Counted from the first letter of the stretch, positions 1-9,835 are shown. The stretch is 64,000 bases of DNA from Anastatus disparis (GCA_017163975.1 JAFFSR010000091.1:248001-312000), one strand, 5' to 3'. Notes: generated by a model not told the origin, from the letters alone. Numbers and translations: made by a program.

Positions 1-495
1 TACTCTAAATCCTTAAATAAACCGAAATACCAATTTCTTCAAAAAGTTTTAGAGCCAATTGAAGGTATATCATATCTACCGTTCAGTGAACATGCATCTG
101 TAGTGTCTCCAGATGAAGCCCTACCAAATTCAATTATGATTTTTGACGATGTGGCTTGTGAGAAGCAGGATAACGTCAGAGCTTTTTTCTGTATGGGGAG
201 AAACAAAAGTGTAGATAGCTTTTATCTATGTCAGTCATATGCTCATATACCGAAACATCTCATCAGGGATAATATTAATTTGATGGTAATTTATCGTCAA
301 GATGATGTTAATCTTAAACATATCTATGAAGACCATGTGAATACTGACTTAACTTTAAATGAATTTCGAAATCTTTGTACTGAATGCTGGAAGAATGACA
401 AGTATGGATTTGTTGTTATTGACAAAGATAGAGCAATGAATGATGGTAGATATAGAAAAGGATTTGACTGTTTTGCCATTAAAAAGGAAGTATAA
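1..495 (+). CDS. Packaging ATPase (A32-like, FtsK/HerA fold), C-terminal part
   Basis: The frame is open from base 1, so the N-terminal Walker A half lies outside the window. What remains is about 164 codons. A Walker B-like segment, SIMIFDDV, lies near 130-153. It is followed by a Ser/Gln-rich sensor stretch (LCQSYAHIPKHLIRDN) typical of the poxvirus A32-like ATPases carried by Polintons. In the family this enzyme uses ATP to move the genome into a capsid. No ATG is needed in the visible part, because an apparent start at the GTG at 103 is internal to the domain. It sits 43 bases before the next gene on the same strand. I see no stop or frame break in the visible portion. Confidence 0.82.
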   Translation, partial: YSKSLNKPKYQFLQKVLEPIEGISYLPFSEHASVVSPDEALPNSIMIFDDVACEKQDNVRAFFCMGRNKSVDSFYLCQSYAHIPKHLIRDNINLMVIYRQDDVNLKHIYEDHVNTDLTLNEFRNLCTECWKNDKYGFVVIDKDRAMNDGRYRKGFDCFAIKKEV

Positions 496-538
496 ATCTT
501 AATCTTTGCAGTTCGATTGTAGACAGCATCTTGTCAAC

Positions 539-1534
539 ATGCCTGACTTTAAGAAAGAAAAAAATGTTCTTAGCGAGCTCTTACGAGCACGTAAGGCTAT
601 TAAAAAAAAATACTCTTTATTAAAAAAGGAGAGAGATGATTTTGAAAAGGTTATTGGTGATACTTTAAAACCAGTTATTACACCACTTGAAAAGCTTGTC
701 GATTCGACAACTGAAAGTGTGTCACGTTCTAATCACATTTCAGCTATAGACAGTAACAGAAAATCGGCAAAAAAAAGATTGAGATTCGACGAATCAAGTT
801 ATATTTTAAACGATATTAATGACTCGGGTTCTGCGTTTGATAATAATGCTTCTAATGGCGATGATTTTTCTCCGATAAATAGCACAATGATGAATTCATC
901 ATTCAATTCTGCAAATTCATCATTCAAATCTATATATTCACCATTTGTACCTGCGCACAAAGAAACTGAACCGACAGACTTTTTATCAATGCTAAATGGA
1001 AGCCGCAGCAAAATCGATAACATATACGGAGTGAGAAAAGTCAGTGGGGTATACATGATGGGTGATTCACAAATTCAATTTGATGATAAAATAATAAAAG
1101 TGAAAGATTTTAGTTATCCTAAAAGCAGTGGTCTAATGGAATTGCTTTTCAAAAAAGAACCAGATGATAATCTTTTAAGAACAACAGATCGCAAGAACTA
1201 TCGCATTATCCTGGAAGCAACAAATGCCCATAGAAAAAGACATAGCAAAAGTGAGAATATACGCTCTTCGAAGAGTAGAAAATATTCAAAAATCATAGCA
1301 CCAATGTTCCGCAGTGATCGCAGTAGAATGTCTACCAGCGGAGGGGGTCTCATACCTAAATATAAAATAGCAAAAAAGAATACTTCCATAGATCTAGTCT
1401 ACTGGGATGATCCGAATGAGCTTGTCGAAAGACTGCGATTATTAATAGCCAAACGATCTGCTGGAAATAATAATCACAACAATGAAATCCAATCAATCAT
1501 AGAGGAACTACGTGAAGCTGGGCATATATATTGA
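539..1534 (+). CDS. DUF8207-like conserved Polinton protein
   Basis: This is an intact ORF of 331 residues from the first ATG at 539; the reading frame upstream of it has only non-ATG starts. The N-terminal ~50 residues are charged and probably coiled coil (KKEKNVLSELLRARKAIKKK). The middle is Ser/Asn-rich and low in complexity. The C-terminal half carries the conserved blocks: a region around GVYMMGDSQIQFDDK, a KDFSYPKSSGLMELLFKK segment, a basic Arg/Ser/Lys stretch, then GGGLIPKYKIAKKN and a final DLVYWDDPNELVERLRLL block. I recognise this layout as the DUF8207 type found beside Polinton genes in insects. Its role is not established; virion association is only a guess from its place between the ATPase and a fibre-like gene. 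It ends 31 bases before the next ATG. Confidence 0.68.
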   Translation: MPDFKKEKNVLSELLRARKAIKKKYSLLKKERDDFEKVIGDTLKPVITPLEKLVDSTTESVSRSNHISAIDSNRKSAKKRLRFDESSYILNDINDSGSAFDNNASNGDDFSPINSTMMNSSFNSANSSFKSIYSPFVPAHKETEPTDFLSMLNGSRSKIDNIYGVRKVSGVYMMGDSQIQFDDKIIKVKDFSYPKSSGLMELLFKKEPDDNLLRTTDRKNYRIILEATNAHRKRHSKSENIRSSKSRKYSKIIAPMFRSDRSRMSTSGGGLIPKYKIAKKNTSIDLVYWDDPNELVERLRLLIAKRSAGNNNHNNEIQSIIEELREAGHIY

Positions 1535-1565
1535 CGTACACAATTTTCAAATCAATAGTAGTAAC

Positions 1566-1955
1566 ATGAGTCTCGATGTGTTTGGAAGAAAACTTGAGGG
1601 CTCGCAAGTGAGTCGTGGTCCTCGAGGTATTGGATTCAATGTTACATCAGATGGTGATTTTGATTTAGAAAATAAGCGGCTTTGCGATATTGGAGAGGCT
1701 AATGATTCAAATGATGCCATTAGTTTGAATTCACTAAATAATATCCTACAGAAAGAAGTTGATTACTTATCTTCTAAAATTATAGAAGTTGCTAAAGCTA
1801 TACAAGAATATGAGAACAAAGTTGAAATATATAAAGCAGAAATAGACGAAAAATTAACTTATGTCTATGATATGACTCAACGAAATTTTGCAAGTATTGA
1901 ATATATAATTAAAGAAATGAATAGACGATCGGATATTGCTAAAGTTGAAGTTTAA
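1566..1955 (+). CDS. Small Polinton protein with collagen/fibre-like head and coiled coil
   Basis: Starting at the ATG at 1566 it encodes 129 residues. The N-terminus (SLDVFGRKLEG) is followed by a Gly/Pro-rich turn region (SRGPRGIGFNVTSDGDFDLE) and the block NKRLCDIGEANDSNDA. The second half is a long heptad-like helix. This head-plus-coiled-coil plan resembles small Polinton and adenovirus-like fibre or minor virion proteins, but I have no firm family name for it. The stop at 1953-1955 is followed after one base by the integrase ATG at 1957, so the two genes almost touch. That closeness probably reflects a deletion that removed the start of the integrase. The gene itself appears unbroken. 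Confidence 0.55.
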   Translation: MSLDVFGRKLEGSQVSRGPRGIGFNVTSDGDFDLENKRLCDIGEANDSNDAISLNSLNNILQKEVDYLSSKIIEVAKAIQEYENKVEIYKAEIDEKLTYVYDMTQRNFASIEYIIKEMNRRSDIAKVEV

Positions 1956-1956
1956 G

Positions 1957-2874
1957 ATGGAACGTCAAAGAGTAGTTGAAGAGCTACACAAGCCAGCACG
2001 TCGAAGGTACAAGCGAAGAAAATATGACATACGTGGATTAGATGAGACTTGGCAAGCTGACCTTGTAGAAATGATACCTTATTTTAAGGAAAACAAAGGT
2101 TTTCGCTACTTACTAACTGTCATAGATATATTTTCAAAGTATGCATGGGCTGTACCAGTCAAATCGAAGAGTGGCAATGATGTTACTCTAGCTATGAAGT
2201 CAATATTAAAACAAGGACGGGTGCCATCGAATTTACAAACTGACCAAGGAAAAGAATTCTACAATTCAAACTTTCAGAATCTTATGAAAAAGTACAAGAT
2301 AAATCACTACTCTTCACATAGTAATCTTCATGCAAGCATATGTGAGCGCTTTAATAGAACTTTAAAAAATGCAATGTGGTTAGAATTCAGCAAATAAGGA
2401 AGTTATAAATGGTTGGATATTCTGCCTGAGTTAGTGAAAGCATACAATTCAAGAAAACATCGGACAATAGGAATCGAGCCTGAAAACGTTACAAAGATAA
2501 ATGAAAAAGAAGTCAAGAAAAATTACCCAACTGAAAAAAGACCTGTAAAAAAACCAAAATTCAAAGTAGGAGATAAAGTGCGAATAAGTAAGATAAAACA
2601 AGTTTTTGAAAAAGGTTATACACCAAATTGGTCTACTGAAATTTTCACAATAACAAGAGTTGTAAAAACCAATCCCATAACTTACCACGTCAAAGATTAT
2701 TATGATGAACCAGTCTCCGGAGGCTTTTATGAAACGGAAATTCAAAAGACTATGTATCCAGAAATTTATTTAGTAGAAAAAGTTTTAAAGAAAAGTGGTA
2801 AACGTGTATATGTTAAGTGGTTAGGTCTAAGTAACAAGCATAATAGCTGGATAGATAAAAATGAGATTGTTTGA
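1957..2874 (+). pseudogene. Polinton integrase with chromodomain-like C-terminus, nonsense mutation and lost N-terminus
   Basis: This is a retroviral-type DDE integrase. The core shows the first Asp in ETWQADLVEM, the second in LQTDQGKEFYN and the Glu in ICERFNRTLK, so all three catalytic residues are present. The region after 2413 holds an SH3-like part (KFKVGDKVRISK) and a chromodomain-like end (VEKVLKKSGKRVYVKWLG...HNSWI). A TAA at 2395-2397 interrupts the frame just after the core, while the same frame continues on both sides, so it is one point mutation rather than a gene boundary. The HHCC zinc-binding N-terminal domain usual for Polinton integrases is missing: the frame begins within the linker before the Arg/Lys-rich KPARRRYKRRK stretch. 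As read, the product would be a core without its DNA-binding end. Confidence 0.85.
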
Positions 2875-3111
2875 AAAAATTAAAATGTATTGTTAAATAT
2901 AATAATGTAATAAATAAAAAAAATTTAATTGTATTTTGTTATATTATTTAGATATATTTAAATAAAATATTGTAATATAATTATAACTATAGGTGGTGAT
3001 GATAAATAAAAAAAACAAATGTATAATGTTAATATATTTTTATTTATTTATGTATTATTATGTACAAGTTACAATAAATAGTTTTAAAAATCATTTCGTA
3101 GATATATTTTT
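2875..3111. terminator. Convergent 3' ends with poly(A) signals
   Basis: The plus-strand integrase and the minus-strand SSB-like gene converge here. AATAAA on plus lies at 2913-2918, 39 bases after the integrase stop. AATAAA on minus (TTTATT at 3043-3048) lies about 64 bases after the other stop. The region is AT-rich, so chance matches are possible, but position and orientation fit. Confidence 0.45.
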
Positions 3112-3411
3112 TTATACCCGATCGAATTTGAAAGAAGTTCCTCCCAAATACATTGCAACCAAACGTAGTTTGTTTGCTTCATCGCAGAGTTTGTAAAAAA
3201 ATTCTTCATCTTTTAGAATTGCTGATGAAATCTTCTCTGGTAGAAATACTTGAAAACTTTGCTCGAATTCTGCTACAATCTTGACACCATATCGTGTCTT
3301 CACCTCTTTAAGTGCTGTCACCATGTACTGGTGATCTTTTTCCAAGTCTGTAACTTTTTTCCTTGGCAAGAAGTCGCTTCCAGCAATCTTATTAAGTGTT
3401 GATAAATCCAT
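3112..3411 (-). CDS. Small SSB-like (OB-fold candidate) protein of Polinton type
   Basis: This is an intact 99-residue ORF. It has a short leader (MDLSTLNKIAG), then a segment with beta-strand character typical of a small family scattered in insect mobile DNA: VTDLEKDHQYMVTALKEV, RYGVKIVAEFEQSFQVFLP, and a C-terminal RLVAMYLGG. The alternating strands and size suggest an OB-fold single-strand DNA-binding protein, but this is inference from pattern only. It lies directly downstream of the polymerase gene on the same strand. A splice acceptor (TTTTTGATTTCAG) sits one base before its ATG, so translation may start from a spliced leader exon shared with the polymerase transcript. No lesion is visible. 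Confidence 0.55.
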   Translation of the reverse strand: MDLSTLNKIAGSDFLPRKKVTDLEKDHQYMVTALKEVKTRYGVKIVAEFEQSFQVFLPEKISSAILKDEEFFYKLCDEANKLRLVAMYLGGTSFKFDRV

Positions 3412-3412
3412 T

Positions 3413-3500
3413 CTGAAATCAAAAAGAAAAAAGTAAAAATTAAAATTTCTGTTAAAGATGATATTTTATTAGAAAAAAAAAAATTATACTGTAAACTTAC
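3413..3500 (-). other. Putative 88-bp intercistronic intron
   Basis: On minus, a consensus donor GTAAGT (3500-3495) lies 8 bases after the stop codon of the polymerase C-terminal frame. The acceptor TTTTTGATTTCAG ends at 3413, one base before the ATG of the SSB-like gene. Removing it would bring the downstream ATG to within about ten bases of the upstream stop. This is predicted only from splice-site sequence. Confidence 0.5.
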
Positions 3501-3508
3501 ATGATTAG

Positions 3509-6500
3509 TTAGTTGACTCTTGGTTTCTTTGTAGGAGGTTGATCGTTCTCAAGCTCTTCGATTACTTGAATGTGCTCCTCATCGTGCTCCGTCCCTTGAT
3601 ATAGCCCATACCCCACCTCGATTTCTGCCCTTTTCATCGCCACTTGCAATAAATCCCTTCTCTCACCTTCTTCGGAACTTATCCCCTCTATTGATGGATC
3701 CCAGTCATGCATGAACTCCTCTAATACGTCATACTCAATAATGATTTGCTCACCTTGGTTGCCATGAAGTGTCACCCCCACTCGTGCTGCACTATTTTCA
3801 TTGGATGGTTCATCCCCTCTCTCAATTTCCCCCTCTCTGCTATGCTCTGTAACATCCATCCCCACTCGCGTTACTCTATTTTTATTGGATACTTCATGTC
3901 CCCTCTTCTTTTTCACCTCCTGCTCTTTTTCAGCAGCCAGTTTTCTTGCATATTCCCTCTCTACTTCAAGTGCAGCTTGCGCCATCTGTATCTCTTCAAT
4001 TCTAAAATGACCCAATGGTAAAGTGTCTGTAATATCAGGCAATAAAAATCTCTTATCATCGTGTGGACTTAGTGCAATTTTTCTTTGCTTTTCAGTATGC
4101 ACTGTGTGTAATTTTGATCGAATATTGCACTGTTCACGGTGTATAATGACAAGATCCTGAAGACAACTTCGATAATCCTCGAAAGTGATTGTTTTCTTCA
4201 CGACGTTAGATTTGATAACTTTAGCTTTTTTTCACTGTGTCTCCTCCATCAACCAAAATACTGTACATTTTACTCCGCAAACCTATGAATTCAGACATAA
4301 TCTTGCCACAGCATTCATCTTTCATTAATCCAGGAACTTTCTTATTGACACGTGGAATATTAAACTGATTACTTTCAGCATAATCAGAAGTATCAAATCT
4401 GTGAATGTCTTCCTTCATTGTTTGATACATATCAATGTCTTCAACTTCATATATTAAACTATCCGTATCTGTATATAGAAGTTTACATTTTTGTCCTAGT
4501 CGCTGTTTCATATATGAGTAATGAAACTCATATAGCAGTGTTTTTGATAAATCAAGGATGGAAAAACCAACGTATATAGGTTTTTTTATTGTGATACTCG
4601 TTCTCTTCAGTTGAATAGCTACCAAATTTTCATCAAAAATTGCACAACTGTGAAAATTTGGTTGAGCTATGCGTGCTTCTGCTCCATATCTTCCTGTGAA
4701 TTTATTTATTAATCGCACATCAACACGTGACCGCTCTCGTTCGATGCACTTTCCATATACAGAGTTAATAAGCAATTTATAGAAGAGTTTTTCAAACTCA
4801 TTCTTCGCTTGCTTCCTCTTCTCAGTATTTAATTCAACATAAGGTTTGAGCCAAGCCTTTTGTTCAAAACTTAAAATTCTATGTACTTTTTTTAATCCAA
4901 GTCCATTATCTAACGCTTGTTTAAGCGTCCGATAATGTATGACATACCTTTCCTTGTTGTCCAAAGTAGTAAGCAGTTTTTTTTGCTTCGAGCCTGGTGG
5001 TGGACGATGTTCTGTGCAAAAAGGTAAATCCCGATGTTCATCATGGATTTCCACAGGATATTCTAAATCCACTTCAGCAATATATCCTATATCCGAATCT
5101 GGCGATGTATTGAAGAAATCTGGAATTGTTTCATAATCAATCCATTTAAATTTTCCTATCGGTAAATGTTGTATCATCGCCCAACCATAAAGATTATTAA
5201 TATCAAAATATAGAAGGGTCTTCTTTTTCTGATTTTCGTCATATGAAGGACCCATGTATGGATTGTTTGCCTTTGCATACCGGTTACAGCACTGGCTTAT
5301 TCCTCCACGGATACCTGCTTCGATAAACATTAGCATGTCAATGTCTGTCAAAAGTTCCAATTCTACCTTCGTCATTTTAAGAGCTGCTGAAAACGTTAAG
5401 CCTGGAGTTGTGTAGAAATGAGCAGGACATAAATCGTATGCTTTAAGAGAGGTCTCTCGGAAACTTTCGAAGACGTCAGCCAATAGCAAAACATCGGTTT
5501 TTAAGTATAAATCCGAGTACTCTCCTAAAGTTTTTATATTGAATTCATTCCAAACTTGAACAGCGTGCTTATAATCTTCTTCAGCTATATGAGAATCCGT
5601 TAGTTTATTGTAGAAGTCCTTTTTTTCTGGCAGCTTTGTAGACATCAATTTATCGAATCCATCCACAAAATCGTACGGGAATACACCTTTCCGTCTAAGA
5701 AGATTTATCTTATCATCTGTAAATCCATCTGTTTGAAATTCTCTCACTGCTATTGGCACGTTTTCGAGGTACGATGCAAGCTTCTCCAATGATGATGGTA
5801 GAAAACGCCAAGAATCTATAAATCTAAAATTGATGTCACTATTATCCATATATTTTGTGAATTTGTCCCTTCATCAATGTAGAAGTCCCGATTTCTTTCA
5901 GAATAAAATGAGTGTCATAATTAAGATTATGAAAAATAACAGGAATGAATCTTGAAATCTTATAATTCAAATTACATGAATTATGAGCTGCACCTCTGAA
6001 ACTAAAAAGAAATAAACGTAAAATAACCAGATTAATTTTCTTTATTTAATTATAACCAATTGAACAACTTACCGTCCTGTGAGATGACAATGGTCTCGTA
6101 CTGCAAGTTCTTCGGCACGGATTAGTTTTCTACATATATGACAATTAGTTGACCTCTGGAAAATCAATTCTTCTAGATCTGTAAGTTTCATTGGTTTTGG
6201 ATTTTTGTAGAGTTCATCAATTTTCTCACCGATTGATTTTAATTCTCTAACAAACCATTCTGCAGGTGTCTCTTCACATTCGTTAATCCTTCTGTATGAT
6301 TTATAATAAGATAATTTATCATTAAAACTGCATTTCATGTAGTATCCAATACTGTATGCTTCATGAAGTTGAAAAGCCTTCTCACTGTCTGTAGGTTTCA
6401 ATAAACATTCAAAATCTGCATAAATAACAAAAGGAACTTTTTCACTCTTGCTGTAATCTTCGAATTTGAGAATATTATTTTTTGAGTCGGGCAAATTAAT

Positions 6501-7751
6501 TCGACATTTATTTAAATTTTTACAATTATTTTCATGAATTACGAATCTTTCTTCACTATAAAAAATTTGTAAACACCTCTCACAATGGTAAGATTTTATA
6601 TGGCTTTTAGACACTTGAGAAGCCAGAAGTCGAGACAAGTTTTTAATCCAAACATAATGATATTGAGGCATGTCTCCATCATCAGCATCATTATTTTCTC
6701 CATACTCATCTATGTAGAAATCTTGAATAATGAGCAAATTGACATGTTGTACCTTTTTTTCTGATGTAATATGACACGGCGATACTTCAAACTTCGGACC
6801 ATACTTTTTCAACATGTATAAGTTTATTGAAATATTATTATTTAATTTTTCGAATTTCGGAATATCTTTAATTTTTACTGGAAATTCAATTTTATCAAAC
6901 CTCAGCTTATTATTATGCGGTAGATAATGATCTACTCTTTGAGGATTACGGTTACTAGGATATAATGCGGAAAGTACAGCATATTTGAAACACTGATTGT
7001 CATTATTGCGAACATTAACACACGCTTTCTTATTTTCTATAAACTTCGGAAGAGGTATATAAGAACTACCCTTCAAAGGAGAATATTTTTTCATATTTAT
7101 ACACAAACTTATTATACTCTTCAAAGTCCACCCTGAATCCTTTTCTTGAAATTCCTCTATTTGCGTAAGAATAGGCTCTTTGATATTTTCTTTGAACCAT
7201 TCCTCTAAATCAGTTGACATGTATACTGTATTACTTTCACTTGTAAAATATTTAGTATCATTTAATTCTTCAGTATTTTTCTGCACAGAAAATTCAGAGA
7301 TGAAATCAGAATTTATTTTTAACGCATTATATTCTTCTAAGCACGCCTGAACCTTAACTTTAAAAAGTTTTTGTGCATCACTCAAAAAACTCAGAATGTC
7401 CACATGTTTGATATTTACCACTACACCAGTTCTGATTCGATTTTGGAAAGCTGACTCTACGTCTCGCCACTCGACTCTAGCTTCTGTTTCTTCAGATTGT
7501 AGATTGCCTTCTTGATGAAGATTTTGTTCCAACTGAACTTGCATGCACGAAAGATGTGTCATACAAGTTTGACATTTCTGTTTCTCCCCTCTTGTGAGGT
7601 TAGGTCGAACGATTTTTTCGTTTAATTTAATGACAGCAGAATTACACATATCTAACCAATAATGAATATCATCATTGCTCAATTCGTTTATACTTCGTAA
7701 AGTATCAGGAAGTAATTGGACGAGACGTTCAAAAAAATCGATTGAAGTCAT
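3509..7751 (-). pseudogene. polB: Polinton protein-primed DNA polymerase B (split by one intron and two frame breaks)
   Basis: It would copy the element's linear DNA by protein priming. Exon 1 (7751-6073) encodes a variable N-terminus, a C2H2-like finger (YHCERCLQIFYSEERFVIHENNC), the first exonuclease motif (FVIYADFECL) and a CHIC...HCHLTGR zinc/HNH-like block. Exon 2 (from 6001) contains SCNLNY, the family B palm motif with YFDINNLYGWAM, the KLLINSVYGK motif and YTDTDSLIY, so palm catalytic Asp residues are kept. Break 1 lies at about 5842-5900: the exon 2 frame hits TAA at 5842-5844 and the downstream frame is shifted, with apparent loss of some residues. Break 2 lies near 4210, where a run of seven A's shifts the frame and gives an early stop at 4221. 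The C-terminal domain continues to 3509 and ends in a Glu/Arg-rich tail with two imperfect copies of a 20-25 residue unit. Start is the first ATG at 7751. Confidence 0.85.
6002..6072 (-). other. 71-bp intron in the polymerase gene
   Basis: The donor ACG|GTAAGT (GT at 6072-6071) follows the codons for HCHLTG, and the acceptor TCTTTTTAG ends at 6002. Using this acceptor keeps the phase and leads straight into the family block with SCNLNY. A second AG, six bases further on, would lose two codons and fits less well. Confidence 0.75.
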
Positions 7752-8327
7752 TTTTACTTTTTTTAACTAAAAGATGACTAGAGCAACAGTTTCAACTCAC
7801 ACAATATTCAAGAATAAATCTCACTGATTGTTATATACAAAGTGTAGTCATCCAAGAAATAGCTTCGCTTTTTATAGGTAGAACAATGTAAGAAGGGATA
7901 CAAACTTTAAGGTTCGTCCAATAGTAAAAGGAAAAGTTAGTGAAAATTTAAGAAGGGTTACAAATTTGAAAATTCGTCCAATAGTAAAAAAGAAAATTTA
8001 AGAAGGGATACAAATTTCAAGATTCTACCAATAGTAAAAAAGAAAATTTAAGAAGGGATACAAATTTCGAGATTTGACCAATGGTAAAAAAGAAAATTTA
8101 AGAAGGGATACAAATTACAAGATTCTACCAATAGTAAAAAGAAAATTTAAGAAGGGATACAAATTTCGAGATTTGACCAATGGTAAAAAAGAAAAATTTG
8201 GAAAATAAAGAAGGGAAAAGTTTTTAGGAAGGGATAAATTTTTCTTTTAAACTATCCAAAAACTGTAAGAATTTTCCTATTCAGTCTCTCAAATCACTTC
8301 TCGCTGAAAGAAATTCAGAGTTGTAAG
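7752..8327. promoter_or_regulatory. Divergent promoter region of the Polinton
   Basis: The 576 bases between the divergent polymerase and right-end genes contain no ORF. The centre is a tandem repeat (see next entry). A TCAGT initiator-like site on plus lies at 8281-8285, about 45 bases before the ATG at 8328, with only a weak TTTTAAACTAT element at the expected TATA distance. Confidence 0.45.
7889..8215. repeat. 50-bp tandem repeat with a CCAAT motif in each unit
   Basis: About six units begin AAGAAGGGATACAAATTT and each continues with ACCAATRGTAAAAAAG or a close variant. Starts of the AGAAGGG motif at 7951, 8001, 8051 and 8101 give an exact 50-base period, then 49. Alternate units share diagnostic differences (GATTCTACCAATAG versus GATTTGACCAATGG), so the array may have grown partly by doubling of two-unit blocks. 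Confidence 0.85.
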
Positions 8328-9234
8328 ATGGCTAGAACCCGTGACTATGGTGCAATGATTAAAAATACAATATTAGAATTTTCTGAAGAGAACGTTTACA
8401 TTTGTGACATACAAGGATTTCAAGACATGTCTGGGGATTCTTTTATTTTTAAAGAAGTCAGTTTTCTGAATTTCAGAAAAACTGCTTTTCCAACTGCGTA
8501 TCTCTTTAAACCTCCGATGACATGGAGAGAATTGAGTCAAAAAGAAAAAAGTACAACGCAATGGCTGGAAAAGTATCACCATGGAATACAATGGAACTCT
8601 GGAGATATACCTTACCATCGTCTTCAAAAAATTTTTGAAATTTGTTCGCAAGGAGTCAAAAAAGTATTTGTCAAGGGTGAGCAGAAAGCGCAATGGTTAG
8701 CTGATCTTTTACCAAATGTGTAAATAATACATTTATGTTTCAACTTTCATACTTTTCTTGCTGTTTTAATACTTTTTTCAAACTTTTTCAATTACTTTTT
8801 CATACTTTTCCATACTTATTTGATACTTTTTTATACTTTTTCATACTTGTTTCATACTTTTTTATACTTTTCTATACTTGTTTCATACTTTTTTATAATT
8901 TTCCATACTTATTTGATACTTTTTTATACTTTTTTAATTATTTTATTTTTTATGTTGTATATACTTTAAGTTACATTACTTTCTCCTCTTTATTTTCAGA
9001 ACAATCAGCAACATTGAAGACTTCGGATGCCCATCATTAGAAAGAATAATGAATTATACTCGATATACATGTTTCAACCACGACCTCTGTTTAAGGCGAA
9101 AACCTATGTGCGCTGTTATTAATGCTATTTCGATGCGCACATGGTTACATGATTACCTAGATGCTAAATTTGCCAAAGATGAAGTCGATAAAATTTGTAA
9201 TAATGATGAATGTATAAAGTTATATTGGAAATAA
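8328..9234 (+). CDS. Spliced Polinton right-end gene of unknown function
   Basis: Exon 1 is 8328-8719 and exon 2 is 9000-9234, joined by a GT..AG intron; together they encode 208 residues with no stop. The first ORF would otherwise end at 8723, three bases into the intron. The joined phase gives a continuous conserved-looking product. Visible features are a DIQGFQ motif near residue 28, a KEVSFLNF strand, the block YLFKPPMTWREL, KYHHGIQWNSGDIPYHRLQ, VFVKGEQKAQWL, and in exon 2 a His/Cys-containing FNHDLCLRRKPMCAVINA. I recognise this as a family scattered in arthropod mobile DNA with acidic DxQGF and KG..K..WL motifs, but I cannot name its function; an RNase H-like or exonuclease-like fold is only a guess. 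It diverges from the polymerase gene. AATAAA follows shortly after the stop. Confidence 0.65.
8720..8999 (+). repeat. 280-bp intron filled with CATACTTTTT-type minisatellite
   Basis: The donor is GTAAAT at 8720 and the acceptor is CTCTTTATTTTCAG ending at 8999. Between them are repeated TTTCATACTTTTTTATACTT-type units of about 20-45 bases, which lengthen a polypyrimidine-rich intron. The phase of both exons agrees with removal of this stretch. Confidence 0.75.
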
Positions 9235-9835
9235 ATTGAATTAAATAAAAAACATGATTCTGATTTTTAATTTCTCTTATGGTTTTAATTAGGAAAATAA
9301 ATAAAAAATTTAATTTTAAAAAGTTAAAAATTTCAGAAAATAAATTATTATTAAATATAAACAAGACAAAGATAATAAATTGATTCTATGTATAAATTAA
9401 TTGCACTGATTTTTAGCATATTTTTGTCTATATTCATTGCGTGCATTTATTTTTTGTTTGGTATTTTTTTTCTGTGATATCACTTTTAATTTAACATGTT
9501 GACTGACTAATATAGTATTTTTGTTTCTACTATCTCTTAAGATTGTGATATCATACTGTGCAATATTTTTTATGTGTTATACGTTCTTTTTTGTATATAT
9601 GTTACAAAATAAAATATATCTAATCTTATCTAATAACTATCTATCTACTTATGTGCATATATTTTTAAAGAAAAGGAAGACTAATTTATTACTATTTTTT
9701 TTATTTTTTTTTATATTTATTTTTCATACATTAATAATAAAACATACATTAATTACAATAGTAAATACATTACAATTGATTTTTTTTTAATTATAAAAAT
9801 ATATACATTTTAATCTAAATATGTCACGTCTTCAA
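9235..9835. other. AT-rich spacer, no gene seen
   Basis: This is low-complexity A/T sequence between the Polinton right-end gene and the 3' end of the serine-rich gene. The one sizeable open frame (9521-9790) is a Phe/Leu/Ile-rich translation of A/T runs. A minus-strand AATAAA at about 9714-9720 could serve the serine-rich gene. No terminal inverted repeat of the Polinton was found here. Confidence 0.6.

Larger units (their letters stand above)
1..9234. mobile_element. Polinton/Maverick DNA transposon, right part, degraded
   Basis: Gene content identifies the element: FtsK/HerA-type packaging ATPase, DUF8207-like protein, retroviral-type integrase with a chromodomain-like C-terminus, and protein-primed family B DNA polymerase occur together only in Polintons/Mavericks and their viral relatives. 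The first four genes run on plus, the SSB-like protein and polymerase converge on them from minus, and one spliced gene diverges at the right. The left end, where capsid genes and protease would be expected, lies outside the window. I could not recognise a terminal inverted repeat after 9234, so the right boundary is simply the end of the last gene. Several genes carry disabling lesions, so the copy is probably not autonomous. Confidence 0.88.

Noticed and set aside
799..1389. Minus-strand frames of 85 and 63 codons
   Set aside because: They are antisense to the well-supported DUF8207-like gene.
4205..4225. Programmed ribosomal frameshift at the seven-A run in the polymerase
   Set aside because: A minus-one shift there does not reach the frame of the C-terminal part; a plus-one change is needed, which fits an indel or sequencing error better.
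9521..9790. Hydrophobic 89-codon frame that could be read as a membrane protein
   Set aside because: Phe/Leu/Ile content follows directly from T-rich sequence; no start context or conserved motif is seen.
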